From Clostridium cellulovorans 743B (GTDB lineage Bacteria > Bacillota > Clostridia > Clostridiales > Clostridiaceae), in NCBI RefSeq assembly GCF_000145275.1, contig NC_014393.1:4030001-4094000 (forward strand): DNA of 64,000 nucleotides, read 5' to 3'. Numbering within the stretch: the stretch's first letter is position 1; the number at the start of each line of letters is the position of its first letter. Shown here one piece after another: positions 44,976 through 53,958 of this stretch. The translations under genes were made by a program, and so were the position numbers. The notes under the pieces were generated by a model that made no database searches, was not told the origin of the DNA, and saw only the letters and a program-made list of their open reading frames with translations.

Positions 44976-46265
44976 ATGAAAAAGAAAAACATAGCCTATT
45001 TAGTCATAGCTTTGATGATGCTACTTTCAGTAACAGTACCTTCAATACCAGTTTTAGCATCCTCATACTTATCGTCACTAACAATTGAAATGTATAATTC
45101 CAATAAAGCATTAGAAACAAATACAATTTCACCGACTTTTAAAATTAAAAATTCTTCAGATTCTTGCTTAAACTTGAAGGATGTAACAGTAAGATACTAT
45201 TATACAAGTGATGGTAACCAAGAACAAAATTTTTGGTGTGACCATGCTGGTGCTCTATTAGGATACAACTACGTAGACAATACAAGTAAAGTAACAGGTA
45301 AATTTATTAAAGAACCAAATAGCACACCTAATTATGATACTTATCTTGAAATTGGTTTTGCAGATGGAGCAAGCACCCTTGCACCAAATGAAGAGATATC
45401 TATTCAAACTAGAATAACAAAAGCAGATTGGTCAAATTATAATCAATCAAATGATTATTCCTTTGATCCAATAAGTTCAGTACCTACTACAAATGATAAA
45501 ATTGTAGTATGCATATCTGGAATCAGAGTTTGGGGACCTCCACCGATTTCTCCAATACTCCCTCCATCTATCAGTCCTACAACTGCATCTTTTGACAAAA
45601 ACGTAACTCAGCAAGCTGACATAAAGGTTATGTTGACCTTAAACAATACTTCTTTAAAGTCAATTAGTAACGGTACCCAAGTTCTGATTGCTGGAACTGA
45701 TTTTAACGTAAGTGGGAACTACGTTACTATAAGTAAAAATTATCTTGCAAAACAACCCTTTGGAACTACAATATTAACTTTTTCATTTAGTGATGGTACT
45801 AATTCAAATTTAAACATATATTCTGTACATCCAGATATAATTTTGAATGTTAAAGTTGGTACTGCTACAGGCACATGTGGATCTAACGTATCAGTTCCTA
45901 TAACTTTTCTGAACGTGTCAACTTATAATAAATTAGCAGTTTGTGAGCTTAGCGTATCTTTTGATTCAAATATGTTGGAGGTGTCCTCAATAACTGCTGG
46001 TGATATTGTAACAAACCCGGCACAGAACCTATCATATACTGTAAGTGGAAATACAATCCGTTTTGCATTTCTCGATGATACATTGGGAGAACAATTGATA
46101 TCACATGATGGTACTTTTGCTAATATAAACTTTAAAATAAAAGGGACTCCATCTGTTTCAACTTCACCATTGCAAATACCCCTAGGAGTATTTGCAGATG
46201 GTCAACTCAACGAAGTTCCATTCAATATACAAAATGGATATGTTAGAATAAATGCAACTGCATAA
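44976..46265 (+). CDS. Second mini-scaffoldin: signal peptide - CBM3 - X2 - type I cohesin
   Basis: 429 residues, clearly paralogous to the gene just before it, with the same module order and about two thirds identical residues. Signal peptide (YLVIALMMLLSVTVPSIPVLA), CBM3 (VRYYYTSDGNQEQNFWCDHAGALLG), X2 (SPTTASFDKNVTQQ) and cohesin (VSVPITFLNVSTY, LSVSFDSNMLEVSSITAGDIV, FAFLDDTLGEQLI). The interval of 212 bases has no terminator that I can see, so the two may be cotranscribed. AAGGAGGAATT precedes the ATG. The pair may correspond to CbpB/CbpC described for C. cellulovorans (from memory). Confidence 0.93.
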   Translation: MKKKNIAYLVIALMMLLSVTVPSIPVLASSYLSSLTIEMYNSNKALETNTISPTFKIKNSSDSCLNLKDVTVRYYYTSDGNQEQNFWCDHAGALLGYNYVDNTSKVTGKFIKEPNSTPNYDTYLEIGFADGASTLAPNEEISIQTRITKADWSNYNQSNDYSFDPISSVPTTNDKIVVCISGIRVWGPPPISPILPPSISPTTASFDKNVTQQADIKVMLTLNNTSLKSISNGTQVLIAGTDFNVSGNYVTISKNYLAKQPFGTTILTFSFSDGTNSNLNIYSVHPDIILNVKVGTATGTCGSNVSVPITFLNVSTYNKLAVCELSVSFDSNMLEVSSITAGDIVTNPAQNLSYTVSGNTIRFAFLDDTLGEQLISHDGTFANINFKIKGTPSVSTSPLQIPLGVFADGQLNEVPFNIQNGYVRINATA

Positions 46266-46345
46266 TTTTTGTACAAACTCAACATAAAGTTGTCTTGAGA
46301 AAAATCATGTGCAATAGCTTATACTAGTTTTTTCCTTAACAAAAT

Positions 46346-46389
46346 AAAAAATAGTAGCGCCAATCTACAATTGGTTGCTACTATTTTTT
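46346..46389. terminator. Bidirectional terminator between scaffoldin and methyltransferase genes
   Basis: AAAAATAGTAGC (46346-46357/8) pairs with GCTACTATTTTTT (46377-46389), and an inner CCAAT/ATTGG stem extends it. T runs are present on both strands, suiting the converging genes at 46265 and 46471. Confidence 0.9.
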
Positions 46390-46470
46390 ATTACTTAATT
46401 TAGGTATATAACTTACTTAATCGTTACTTTTATAAATATCACTTGCCTAGCAACTGATTTTATAGATAAC

Positions 46471-47202
46471 TTACAATTTTGAAACAATTATCTGCCTTGG
46501 AGATTCTGCATAAAATTTTTTCATATCATATGTTCCATACTTCTCCTCAACTTGAAAACCATTGAATTTCAAATAGCCCTCTAACTCCTGTGGAAAGTAT
46601 ATCCTCATATCTAAGACTTCATTGCTAATTTCTCTATCACCTATTCTGTAACTTAATCTATGCTCTGTTACCTGTGTTTCTCTATGATACTTAGTTCTTG
46701 CATATACTTCTATTGTTTCCTGATTCCCAGAAACCTTATATTTGTTAAAGATAAATTCATCCCCAAATTCCTTTGGTAAATACTCGATTATTGGATTGAA
46801 GAAATCAATAATGAATCTTCCGCTATCTTTCAAATGCTTCTTCACACAGTTGAAAAACTTTTCTATATCATCAAGAGTAAGCAAATGAGTAATTGTATTT
46901 ATCTGTATAATTATTAAATCAAACTTTTTATCAACACAAAAATCTCTCATGTCTGCTTTTATAAATTCTATATCAACTTTTTCATTTTTAGCTTTCTTTT
47001 TACCTATATCAATCATAGCTTTTGAAAAATCTATACCCATAACCTTGTTGCCTTCTTTAGCTAACTCAATTGCTATTCTACCTGTACCAATTCCGATTTC
47101 TAGTACTTCTCTCCCATATTTACTAGCAAATTTTTTATACATTGATATATCTTCAGTTTCTTGAAAAAAATTATCATAATGTTCTCCGTTAAAAATATAC
47201 AT
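46471..47202 (-). CDS. Class I SAM-dependent methyltransferase
   Basis: A 243-residue protein with SAM-binding motif I VLEIGIGTGRIAIELAKEG near residue 35, the acidic VMGIDFSKAMIDIGKKKA strand, motif IV KFDLIIIQINTITHLL and the SGRFIIDFFNP strand. This is the methyltransferase 11/25 type that methylates small molecules; the target is unknown. No membrane segment. The ATG at 47200-47202 has a GGGAGAG site. Convergent with the scaffoldin operon. Confidence 0.87.
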   Translation of the reverse strand: MYIFNGEHYDNFFQETEDISMYKKFASKYGREVLEIGIGTGRIAIELAKEGNKVMGIDFSKAMIDIGKKKAKNEKVDIEFIKADMRDFCVDKKFDLIIIQINTITHLLTLDDIEKFFNCVKKHLKDSGRFIIDFFNPIIEYLPKEFGDEFIFNKYKVSGNQETIEVYARTKYHRETQVTEHRLSYRIGDREISNEVLDMRIYFPQELEGYLKFNGFQVEEKYGTYDMKKFYAESPRQIIVSKL

Positions 47203-47421
47203 GCGACTCTCCCTAATTCATGTATTTTACCCATTACTTCTTATTAAATCTATTTGTTCTACTCAATATCATCAATAAAAATTAACACTAATGTATTTAA
47301 TTTCAAATATAATTTATTCTATTATACATAAAGCAGATGTACATTGTAAATATTCACAACAAGGCTAGATATCTATTTTCTTTTATTAATATATATATCC
47401 AACCTAAGATTTGAAATTTCT

Positions 47422-48624
47422 CTATATATTCTTCTTTAACCATTCTATCGCATACCCTGCATATACTGCAGCTCCTTTTGAAAGAACTGTCTCATCAAAA
47501 ATAGCTTTCGGATGATGAATTGGGTAGATATACCCCTCCTCTGAATTACCAGCACAAAGAAAAAGTTGTACTGACGGGACTTCTTGAGATATAAAAGCAA
47601 AATCCTCTGAAATCATATTTTTGCCTCCTGGCGTTAGCTCTCCCATTGGTATAAAAGAATCCACTCCAAAATACTTTGATAAAAATTCCCTTGCAACTGC
47701 TACATTCTTAGCATCATTCATTAGAGCTGGAGTATAATTGGACATTTCAACAATCGCTTCTGCCCTATATGCTTTAGCAATTCCTTCTGCTACCTCTCTA
47801 ATTCTTTTAATAATAAAGTCCCTGTTGTTCTTACTGAAAGTTCGAAGACTTCCTCTTAATTCAGCTTTATCTGGAATGACATTATTTACAGTTCCACCTT
47901 GCATAGTTCCTACCGTTAAAACAGTATTATCAAGATTATCTATTTCCCTACTAATTATTTCTTGTAGCCCTAAATAGACATGTACCATTACATTTAATGG
48001 ATCAACCCCAGTTTGCGGCATTGCTCCATGAGCTCCTTCTCCTTTTATAGTTACCTTAAACCAATCACTCCCCGCCATAGAAGCTCCTGGCTCTGCTACT
48101 AGAACAGTTCCTTTTGCTATTGGACTCCCCACTGAGACATGTATCATCATAGCAGCATCGACCGTAGGATTTTCTAAAATTCCTGCTTCTATCATTGAAG
48201 TAGCACCATAGATAGTTTCTTCTGCAGGCTGGAACATTAGCTTAACATACCCTTCTATTTCAGCTTCTCTTTGCTTTAATAGTTTTGCTGCACCTAACAA
48301 CATAGTAGTATGAAAATCGTGACCACAAGCATGCATATTACCATTTTTAGATTTAAATTGGACCTCAGCTTCTTCCTCTATATTTAATGCATCCATATCT
48401 GCTCTTATAAGAATGGTTTTATCTACAGTTCCTTTTCCGATTAATACCCTTATCCCTGAACCAACAATTCTTTCTGGCTTACATCCCATAGCTTCTAAAG
48501 TTTTGAACACATATTCAGAGGTTATAGTCAAATCAAAGCCTATCTCCGGATTTTGATGAAGAAATCTTCTATGTTTTACTAGCTCTGCTTGCAAAGCTTC
48601 AGCATCTTTAATTAATGAATTCAT
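47422..48624 (-). CDS. M20-family N-acyl-amino-acid amidohydrolase
   Basis: About 400 residues from the ATG at 48622-48624 (GGAGGAGACATT upstream; an in-frame start 11 codons earlier lacks a site). Metal-dependent M20D peptidase pattern: RRFLHQNPEIGFD, ILIRADMDALNIEE, NMHACGHDFHTTMLLGAA (metal-binding Cys/His), MFQPAEET and GALGAHGAMPQTGVDP-like dimerisation segment (KGEGAHGAMPQ), then ISEDFAFISQEVPS and IHHPKAIFDE at the end. The enzyme removes acyl groups from amino acids or hippurate-like compounds. Cytoplasmic; monocistronic. Confidence 0.92.
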   Translation of the reverse strand: MNSLIKDAEALQAELVKHRRFLHQNPEIGFDLTITSEYVFKTLEAMGCKPERIVGSGIRVLIGKGTVDKTILIRADMDALNIEEEAEVQFKSKNGNMHACGHDFHTTMLLGAAKLLKQREAEIEGYVKLMFQPAEETIYGATSMIEAGILENPTVDAAMMIHVSVGSPIAKGTVLVAEPGASMAGSDWFKVTIKGEGAHGAMPQTGVDPLNVMVHVYLGLQEIISREIDNLDNTVLTVGTMQGGTVNNVIPDKAELRGSLRTFSKNNRDFIIKRIREVAEGIAKAYRAEAIVEMSNYTPALMNDAKNVAVAREFLSKYFGVDSFIPMGELTPGGKNMISEDFAFISQEVPSVQLFLCAGNSEEGYIYPIHHPKAIFDETVLSKGAAVYAGYAIEWLKKNI

Positions 48625-48751
48625 AATGTCTCCTCCACATATTCTCATACCAATCAAGATAAATTACCATTAAACTAAAATAATTGTGAATGTCAAAAAT
48701 TTAATTTTCATTATTATGTATATTATACCATTAACAATTAATAAATATAAA

Positions 48752-48785
48752 AAGCTATTTCAATCTCCAAAGACTGAAATAGCTT
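48752..48785 (-). terminator. Terminator after the PNPOx-like gene
   Basis: AAGCTATTTCA (48752-48762) pairs with TGAAATAGCTT (48775-48785). On the minus strand TTTTTATATTT follows. It is about 40 bases beyond the stop of 48827-49222. Confidence 0.85.
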
Positions 48786-48826
48786 AATTACATATGTTCC
48801 AACTAAACTTATCCGTTGATATTGTA

Positions 48827-49222
48827 TTATAGTGAGAATGTTTCAGTTTCACCTTTAAGAGAAGAAATAGTAGCTGTTCCTTTTGTAAAGTACAGAACCG
48901 CAAAAATTCCATCCTCTATGTTATACATAGATTTTAAAAATGGGAAATTTTCAAATGCTAACTCTTTTACTTCGCGTCTATCGTCATTGGCAACTTCTCC
49001 AGTAACACGAATCCATTGTCCTTTTTTATTCATACTAGAGATTTCAACCTTAGGATTTTCTATCATTTCCTTAAAGCATTTTTTTGTATTGTTTGTAACA
49101 ATGTATAATCTTCCTTCGTATTCAAAAACTGCACCAAAAGGTCTTACTCTTGGTTGATCTCCATCCATAGTTGCTAAATAAAAAGTACTACTTTCTTTTA
49201 AAAATTCTAAAGCTTTTTCCAT
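48827..49222 (-). CDS. Pyridoxamine 5'-phosphate oxidase-family flavoprotein
   Basis: A 131-residue FMN-binding split-barrel protein: SSTFYLATMDGDQPRVRPFGAVFEYEGRLYIVTNNTKKCFKEMIENPKVEISSM is the family signature, then WIRVTGEVANDDRREVKELAFEN. It is probably an FMN- or F420-like flavin oxidoreductase rather than a true PdxH (too short). The ATG at 49220-49222 has an AGGAGTGG site. It is divergent from an HxlR regulator 130 bases away, which probably controls it. Confidence 0.88.
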   Translation of the reverse strand: MEKALEFLKESSTFYLATMDGDQPRVRPFGAVFEYEGRLYIVTNNTKKCFKEMIENPKVEISSMNKKGQWIRVTGEVANDDRREVKELAFENFPFLKSMYNIEDGIFAVLYFTKGTATISSLKGETETFSL

Positions 49223-49354
49223 AATTATTATTCCACTCCTTATATACCTGTGCTAAAATTTATCATATACCAATAATAACATGTACATTTTAAACAACAA
49301 GTACGATTTTTTACTAATGTAAGTATAAAAAATATACTAATGAGAGGTTATACC

Positions 49355-49693
49355 ATGGAAAATACGAAAAATCTTTTTGGAAAATGTCCATATTTCACTG
49401 CTCAGAAAGTACTTGCAGGAAAGTGGTCAATATTAATAGTGTATCATCTAAATGATGGAACTCTACGTTATGGAGAACTACAAAGAAGGCTTTGTGATAT
49501 TACTCAAGCGACCTTAACAAAGCAGTTAAGAATGCTCGAAGATTTCGGATTGGTTAATAGGCATGTTTATTCAGAAATTCCACCTAAGGTTGAGTATTCA
49601 CTAACTGAATTAGGCAAGGCATTCAATCCAGTGTTAGAACAACTGGAAATTTGGGGTAATAAGTATATTGAATCTCTTGAAGAAAGCGATTAA
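49355..49693 (+). CDS. HxlR-family transcriptional regulator
   Basis: About 112 residues from the ATG at 49355-49357 (GAGAGG before it; an ATG five codons earlier overlaps that site). Typical HxlR winged-helix: FGKCPYFTAQKVLAGKWSILIVYHLNDGTLRYGELQRRLCDITQATLTKQLRMLEDFGLVNRHVYSEIPPKVEYSLTELGKAF. CPY near the N-terminus holds the conserved redox-capable Cys of many HxlR proteins. It probably senses quinones, aldehydes or electrophiles and regulates the divergent PNPOx-like gene. Confidence 0.9.
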   Translation: MENTKNLFGKCPYFTAQKVLAGKWSILIVYHLNDGTLRYGELQRRLCDITQATLTKQLRMLEDFGLVNRHVYSEIPPKVEYSLTELGKAFNPVLEQLEIWGNKYIESLEESD

Positions 49694-49785
49694 TAATCCT
49701 CTATCTCATACTTAGAGCTATAAAATCATAGAGAATTATTATGAACTTAAAAGTATTAAACTTAGCATAGACTTTCATCTAAAAA

Positions 49786-49820
49786 CCCACATTGTGATGT
49801 TAAATGAAATCACAAGTGGG
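49786..49820 (-). terminator. Terminator of the PH-domain operon
   Basis: CCCAC, then ATTGTGAT pair with ATCACAAGTGGG around GTTAAATGAA, one mismatch. On the minus strand GGGTTTTTAG follows. It is about 15 bases after the stop of 49835-51289. Confidence 0.8.
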
Positions 49821-49834
49821 CTTTATAAGCAATA

Positions 49835-51289
49835 TTACATAATTAAATTTTTATCTAGTTCGCTATTAAGACTTTCATCCATATGTCTCACCTTAACAAC
49901 TTCAGCCAAAACATTTGCGTATATATCTATTTTATAATCACAAACCTTAGCTTTTCTCTGGAATGGATTTTGAATTTTTTCTATAGATTGAATACTACTT
50001 TGCTTAATAAGAGTCGTTGTTTTTGTTAAACTACCACTGCTTGCTATTATGCTTTTTTCTGTCACTCCTAATGAAGTGTTTTTATAATTTAAATAACCTA
50101 ATAACATACTAAATAAAGTTATAACAACAATAACACCTACCTTAATTTCAACAGGTATAGCATAAATAATAAAATATAATCCTATTAGTATTACTAGAAA
50201 TATTAAAGTTCTCATAAAAATGAATCTTTTTAGGCTACTTTTAGGTGGTTTTCTCACTTCTCCTGAAAAAATCATTTCTGGCAGAATACTTGATAAAAAT
50301 TCCTCTTTAAACTTATCATTTGCTATAGGATATAATATAGCCTTTTCATTTTTTTCATCACCATACCCAATGGTTATAGCCTCCAAGGTATATATCCCTA
50401 AAAGTTGCTGCATTATACTCTGCTTATACTTTAAAGCATGTATCTTTTCTATTGGAATAGAATATTCTTTTTTACTAAGCAAGCCATAGCTTATATTAAA
50501 ATTTTTATTTTGAACTTTTACAGTAAAATTATACATCTTTATTATTTCAAATATAATAGATACTATAGTAACCACAACATACACCATTATAAGCATACCT
50601 AATATCATGGCTATAAGCTTTATCCTATTCTCTAAAAACAAATTATTAATATCGATAGAGTCAGTTAAGTTTTTGATTATAGATGTTTCTGTAAACTTTT
50701 CTATATCATCTGCAAAATTCATAACAGCAAAATAAGCTCCCATAGCCCAAACTAATTTTCCTTTGGTTACTGCATACTTAACAATTTCTTTTATCGTAAT
50801 AACTCTTTTGATAGTGTTTTCTTTTTTACCTTCTTCAATATCCTCAAAATTTGTATTCTCATCTTGAACATTCAATATAGTATCTCTAAGCTTTTCAGCT
50901 ATTTCATATGATGTTTTTATCTTGAACTCTGAATCTTTGTTAGCAGTACTTCCACTATCAATTTTCACAGTACAAATACCAAAAATCCTATCAAGTAAGC
51001 TTTGCCCTATATCTATGGTACTTATCTTATCAAAAGGTATTTCTTGCTTAGACATTTCAAATACGCCAGTGTTATAAAATAATATATTATCCTTAGCATA
51101 ATACACGGTGTTATACCATCTTTTTATTGCCATAAACACTAAACCAATTACAAATATTATCCCACAAGGAATCGTATATTTTCCTCTAACAGATACTACC
51201 GCTATTATAAATACAATAAGTGATCTTATTGACTTAATTAGGTCTTGTATTATGATGATCCAATGATTTCTAGTAGGTTTATCTATCAT
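49835..51289 (-). CDS. Membrane protein with bacterial PH (bPH2) domains, YdbT-like
   Basis: A 484-residue protein with three bPH2-like segments (about residues 65-140, 245-325 and 390-470), each with the I(P/S)xxKIxxIxxxQSxxxRxxG(I/T)xT(V/L)xI pattern (e.g. EIPFDKISTIDIGQSLLDRIFGICTV, PIEKIHALKYKQSIMQQLLGIYTL). They are separated by membrane helix pairs (residues 18-55, 175-235, 345-385). The domain order matches YdbT. YdbS/YdbT pairs influence antimicrobial resistance in bacilli, though the mechanism is unclear. It overlaps the upstream gene by 11 bases. Confidence 0.87.
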   Translation of the reverse strand: MIDKPTRNHWIIIIQDLIKSIRSLIVFIIAVVSVRGKYTIPCGIIFVIGLVFMAIKRWYNTVYYAKDNILFYNTGVFEMSKQEIPFDKISTIDIGQSLLDRIFGICTVKIDSGSTANKDSEFKIKTSYEIAEKLRDTILNVQDENTNFEDIEEGKKENTIKRVITIKEIVKYAVTKGKLVWAMGAYFAVMNFADDIEKFTETSIIKNLTDSIDINNLFLENRIKLIAMILGMLIMVYVVVTIVSIIFEIIKMYNFTVKVQNKNFNISYGLLSKKEYSIPIEKIHALKYKQSIMQQLLGIYTLEAITIGYGDEKNEKAILYPIANDKFKEEFLSSILPEMIFSGEVRKPPKSSLKRFIFMRTLIFLVILIGLYFIIYAIPVEIKVGVIVVITLFSMLLGYLNYKNTSLGVTEKSIIASSGSLTKTTTLIKQSSIQSIEKIQNPFQRKAKVCDYKIDIYANVLAEVVKVRHMDESLNSELDKNLIM

Positions 51290-51770
51290 TTTCTGTCACC
51301 TTTTCTTTAACCTTGTCCTTTAAGAAATCACTTATTTCTTCTGCTTTCTTCATCTCGATATTAGGAATTCTATAACTTCCTCCTGCAGTATAGATATGAA
51401 GATTCGCTAAGTTAAATTTTCTGTTTATAGGACCTTGATTAATCTTGATATGTTGAACCCTTACTATAGGAATTACAACAGTACTAATCCAATATATACC
51501 TTCTGAAAACTCTATTTTATCTTTTGTTATTATATAACGCCATTGCTTGTACTCCAGTGATGGATATACTATTGTATTTAAAAGCATTAAGAATATTATT
51601 ACCCCTATTGCTATATTGGCTAGTAAACTACTCGTATCATTAAAGAAATCTCCCTTTTTTGTTAGGTAGTAATCTCCGCCTATTAATATAGCTGAAATTA
51701 TTATTGTTGGTATTGCTCTTGCTATAAACCAAGCTTTCTTTGAGTTTATGTTTAACTTATTGTACTCCAT
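51279..51770 (-). CDS. Membrane protein with bPH2 domain, YdbS-like
   Basis: A 163-residue protein with two membrane helices (about residues 15-35 and 48-68) and one bPH2 domain (LEYKQWRYIITKDKIEFSEGIYWISTVVIPIVRVQHIKINQGPINRKFNLANLHIYTAGG). It is the small partner of the YdbS/YdbT-type pair and is followed by the large partner with an 11-base overlap, so translation is coupled. AGGAGG lies directly upstream of the ATG. Confidence 0.87.
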   Translation of the reverse strand: MEYNKLNINSKKAWFIARAIPTIIISAILIGGDYYLTKKGDFFNDTSSLLANIAIGVIIFLMLLNTIVYPSLEYKQWRYIITKDKIEFSEGIYWISTVVIPIVRVQHIKINQGPINRKFNLANLHIYTAGGSYRIPNIEMKKAEEISDFLKDKVKEKVTENDR

Positions 51771-52285
51771 AGTTCCTCCTCGAAAAGTTATTGTAGTTTA
51801 TTATATCGACCAATTTTATATTAATTTTATCATAGTTTCAGCTTTTATCCTAATATTTCAATAGAAACATAAAAGTGTTATACAGTCATTACACAAAGAG
51901 AACTTTGTACAGTTAAACGAATCAATGGTTATACTTAACAATTTCCCCTTTTTATATGACGCTAGATAAGAGTCCAAGGTTAAACATAAAGTAATTGATA
52001 TTATTTCTGCTGTTGTTAGTAGGGACAGCAAATGGAATAGACTAGTATTTTTTATCCCCCATATTATGTATATTTTCCAAGTAATTAATATAGAAATATA
52101 ACAGTATAATTTAATCTTACATGCTGGGGAGAATGATGAAAATTAAAGTTTTTCCACAAATTAAATTTGCAGTAACATATACAATACTTATAATAATATA
52201 TAATTTTTAATGTTCGAGAGTATTAAAGCGTTGCAAATATAGTAAATTGATATTAAGTAAATGATTTAATAAATAGGTGATGAAT
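51771..52285 (+). other. Intergenic region with an orphan membrane-anchor ORF (52136-52210)
   Basis: No full gene is present. GGGGAGA lies before an ATG at 52133/52136 that opens a 24-residue frame (MKIKVFPQIKFAVTYTILII...), a basic N-terminus and one hydrophobic helix, ended by TAA at 52208-52210. It looks like the signal anchor that the following XylF-like gene lacks, but is in no shared frame with it. Otherwise 51771-52130 is featureless. Confidence 0.4.
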
Positions 52286-53350
52286 ATGTATTTAGCTATA
52301 CCAAATAGTTTTTTTATACCAGTTTGTTATGTTGATGATATTTTTAATATAGAAGAAACAATACAAGTACAAGAATATATTAGTCAAAGTTGTTTTCTAA
52401 ATAAACTTGAAGCTAGAGAAGAATTAGTAATAGGCGTATCTTTACCTACTCAAAGAGATGAGAGATGGGTTAGGGATAGGAAAGCTATGGAAGCATATGC
52501 TAAAGAAAAAAAAGTTACTCTTAAGATAGAAATTTGTGAATATGATGTAGTTAAGCAAATTTCACAAGTAAAGAATCTAATATCACAAGGCATAGATATA
52601 TTAATTTTGGTAGCTGTAGATGTAAAAACGGCAGGAGCTATGGTTGAAATGGTTAGGAATGCAGGAGTGAAGTTAGTAACTTATGAAGCACTTATAATAA
52701 ATACTGACATAGATATTTTTGTTGGCTTCAATCACTTGAGAGCAGGACAAATTCAAGGACGGTTTCTTATTACGAAAGTACCTAAAGGAAATTATATTAT
52801 TATGTATGCAGACTTACCTTATGATACCTTTTTAAAGGATGGTGCAATGGACTTTATAACCCCTCTAGTTATTATAGGAAATATAAAAATAGTTGCAGTA
52901 GGTTCAATTAAAGACTGGAGTCCGAAGATCGCTTCGAGTTTTATGGAAAATGCTTTAATTTCTAATAATAAGATTGATGCTATATTGGCTCCAAATGATT
53001 CTATAGCAGGTGTTGCAATTGAAGTGTTACAAAAACAAGGATTAGCAGGTAAGGTAGTAGTAACAGGGATGGATGCAGAATTGTCTGCTATTCGTAGGAT
53101 AATTAAAGGAACTCAAGCAATGACTCTATTCAAAGATACTAGAGAATCGGCAAGGAAGACTATAGATGTTGCAATAAAATTAGGTAATGGAGAAAAGGTT
53201 TTAACGGACGAATGGATGTATAATGGCAAAAATCATATACCATCAATTCTTATTACACCAGTGTTTGTAGACAAGGATAATATAGATGAGGTTCTTATAA
53301 AAAGTGGATATTTAACCAAAGAAGATATATATGGAAGTAATATTCAATAA
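52286..53350 (+). CDS. Xylose-binding-protein-like (XylF) periplasmic domain without signal peptide
   Basis: 354 residues from the ATG at 52286 (AGGTGATGAAT before it; in-frame ATG/GTG lie slightly upstream). From residue 48 the sequence is a type I sugar-binding protein: IGVSLPTQRDERWVRDRKAMEAYAKEKKV, the two-lobe hinge ILILVAVDVKTAGAMVEMVRNAGVKLVTYEALI, ILAPNDSIAGVAIEVLQKQGLAGKVVVTGMDAEL and the TLFKDTRESARKTIDVAIKLG helix. These are typical of D-xylose ABC or XylFII sensor proteins. The first 45 residues (MYLAIPNSFFIPVCY...) are neither signal peptide nor anchor, so it is mislocalised, decayed, or an unusual cytoplasmic sensor. Confidence 0.78.
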   Translation: MYLAIPNSFFIPVCYVDDIFNIEETIQVQEYISQSCFLNKLEAREELVIGVSLPTQRDERWVRDRKAMEAYAKEKKVTLKIEICEYDVVKQISQVKNLISQGIDILILVAVDVKTAGAMVEMVRNAGVKLVTYEALIINTDIDIFVGFNHLRAGQIQGRFLITKVPKGNYIIMYADLPYDTFLKDGAMDFITPLVIIGNIKIVAVGSIKDWSPKIASSFMENALISNNKIDAILAPNDSIAGVAIEVLQKQGLAGKVVVTGMDAELSAIRRIIKGTQAMTLFKDTRESARKTIDVAIKLGNGEKVLTDEWMYNGKNHIPSILITPVFVDKDNIDEVLIKSGYLTKEDIYGSNIQ

Positions 53351-53403
53351 AAAATACTAAGAAAATTTTTTCTATGGTATAATTATGAAATTAATTTATA
53401 ATA

Positions 53404-53544
53404 TTGAAGTTTGAAGAATCAGTAACTATTGATTTCTTTAAGAATCAAGCCACCAATAAAAATATAAATATTAGCTTTGGATATGTTGAGAAATCAGATA
53501 GTACAGCATTAAACAAATTTATCGGTATAAATACTCAAGGGTAA
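53404..53544 (+). other. Possible small ORF or remnant in the 53.35-53.70 kb gap
   Basis: A TTG-started 46-codon frame (MKFEESVTIDFFKNQATNKN...INISFGYVEKSDSTALNKF) with protein-like composition but no clear ribosome site. It may be a remnant. The rest of the gap is AT-rich and empty. Confidence 0.3.
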
Positions 53545-53705
53545 CTAATATGTAATTATACTCAAACTTCGCAAATGAGAATATAGCTTAAATTATTCAA
53601 AAATAAAGGTTTTTAAGCATTCAAATACAGAAAAATCCTCTTAGAAATGATATAATTCAAATAAGCATAAATACAAAAATATCATACCTAAGGGGATTTG
53701 TTTAT

Positions 53706-53915
53706 ATGAACAATATACCACAAACTAACGAAAATGATTATATAAAATATATCATAAACTTTGTTAATCAACTTAATGTTATGAGTGCTAAAAAAGCAAA
53801 TTGCTACAAAGAAAAAGATATCCGTATTAATGATATTTTTTCTTATCTTCTTCATCTTGTTTATACAGGTAAAAGTATGTATATGAACTATACAATAAAA
53901 AAAAGCCCTAACTAA
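53706..53915 (+). CDS. Small protein of unknown function
   Basis: A 69-residue soluble protein (MNNIPQTNENDYIKYIINFVNQLNVMSAKK...) with AAGGGGATT before the ATG. It is likely helical, with no membrane segment, no known motif and one Cys. It is convergent with the CE2-like esterase gene 40 bases away. It might be a remnant of a larger helical protein, but the ribosome site supports expression. Confidence 0.5.
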   Translation: MNNIPQTNENDYIKYIINFVNQLNVMSAKKANCYKEKDIRINDIFSYLLHLVYTGKSMYMNYTIKKSPN

Positions 53916-53958
53916 TATAGTTAAAGCTAATCTTTCAGTCTATTATCCATTTTATATA

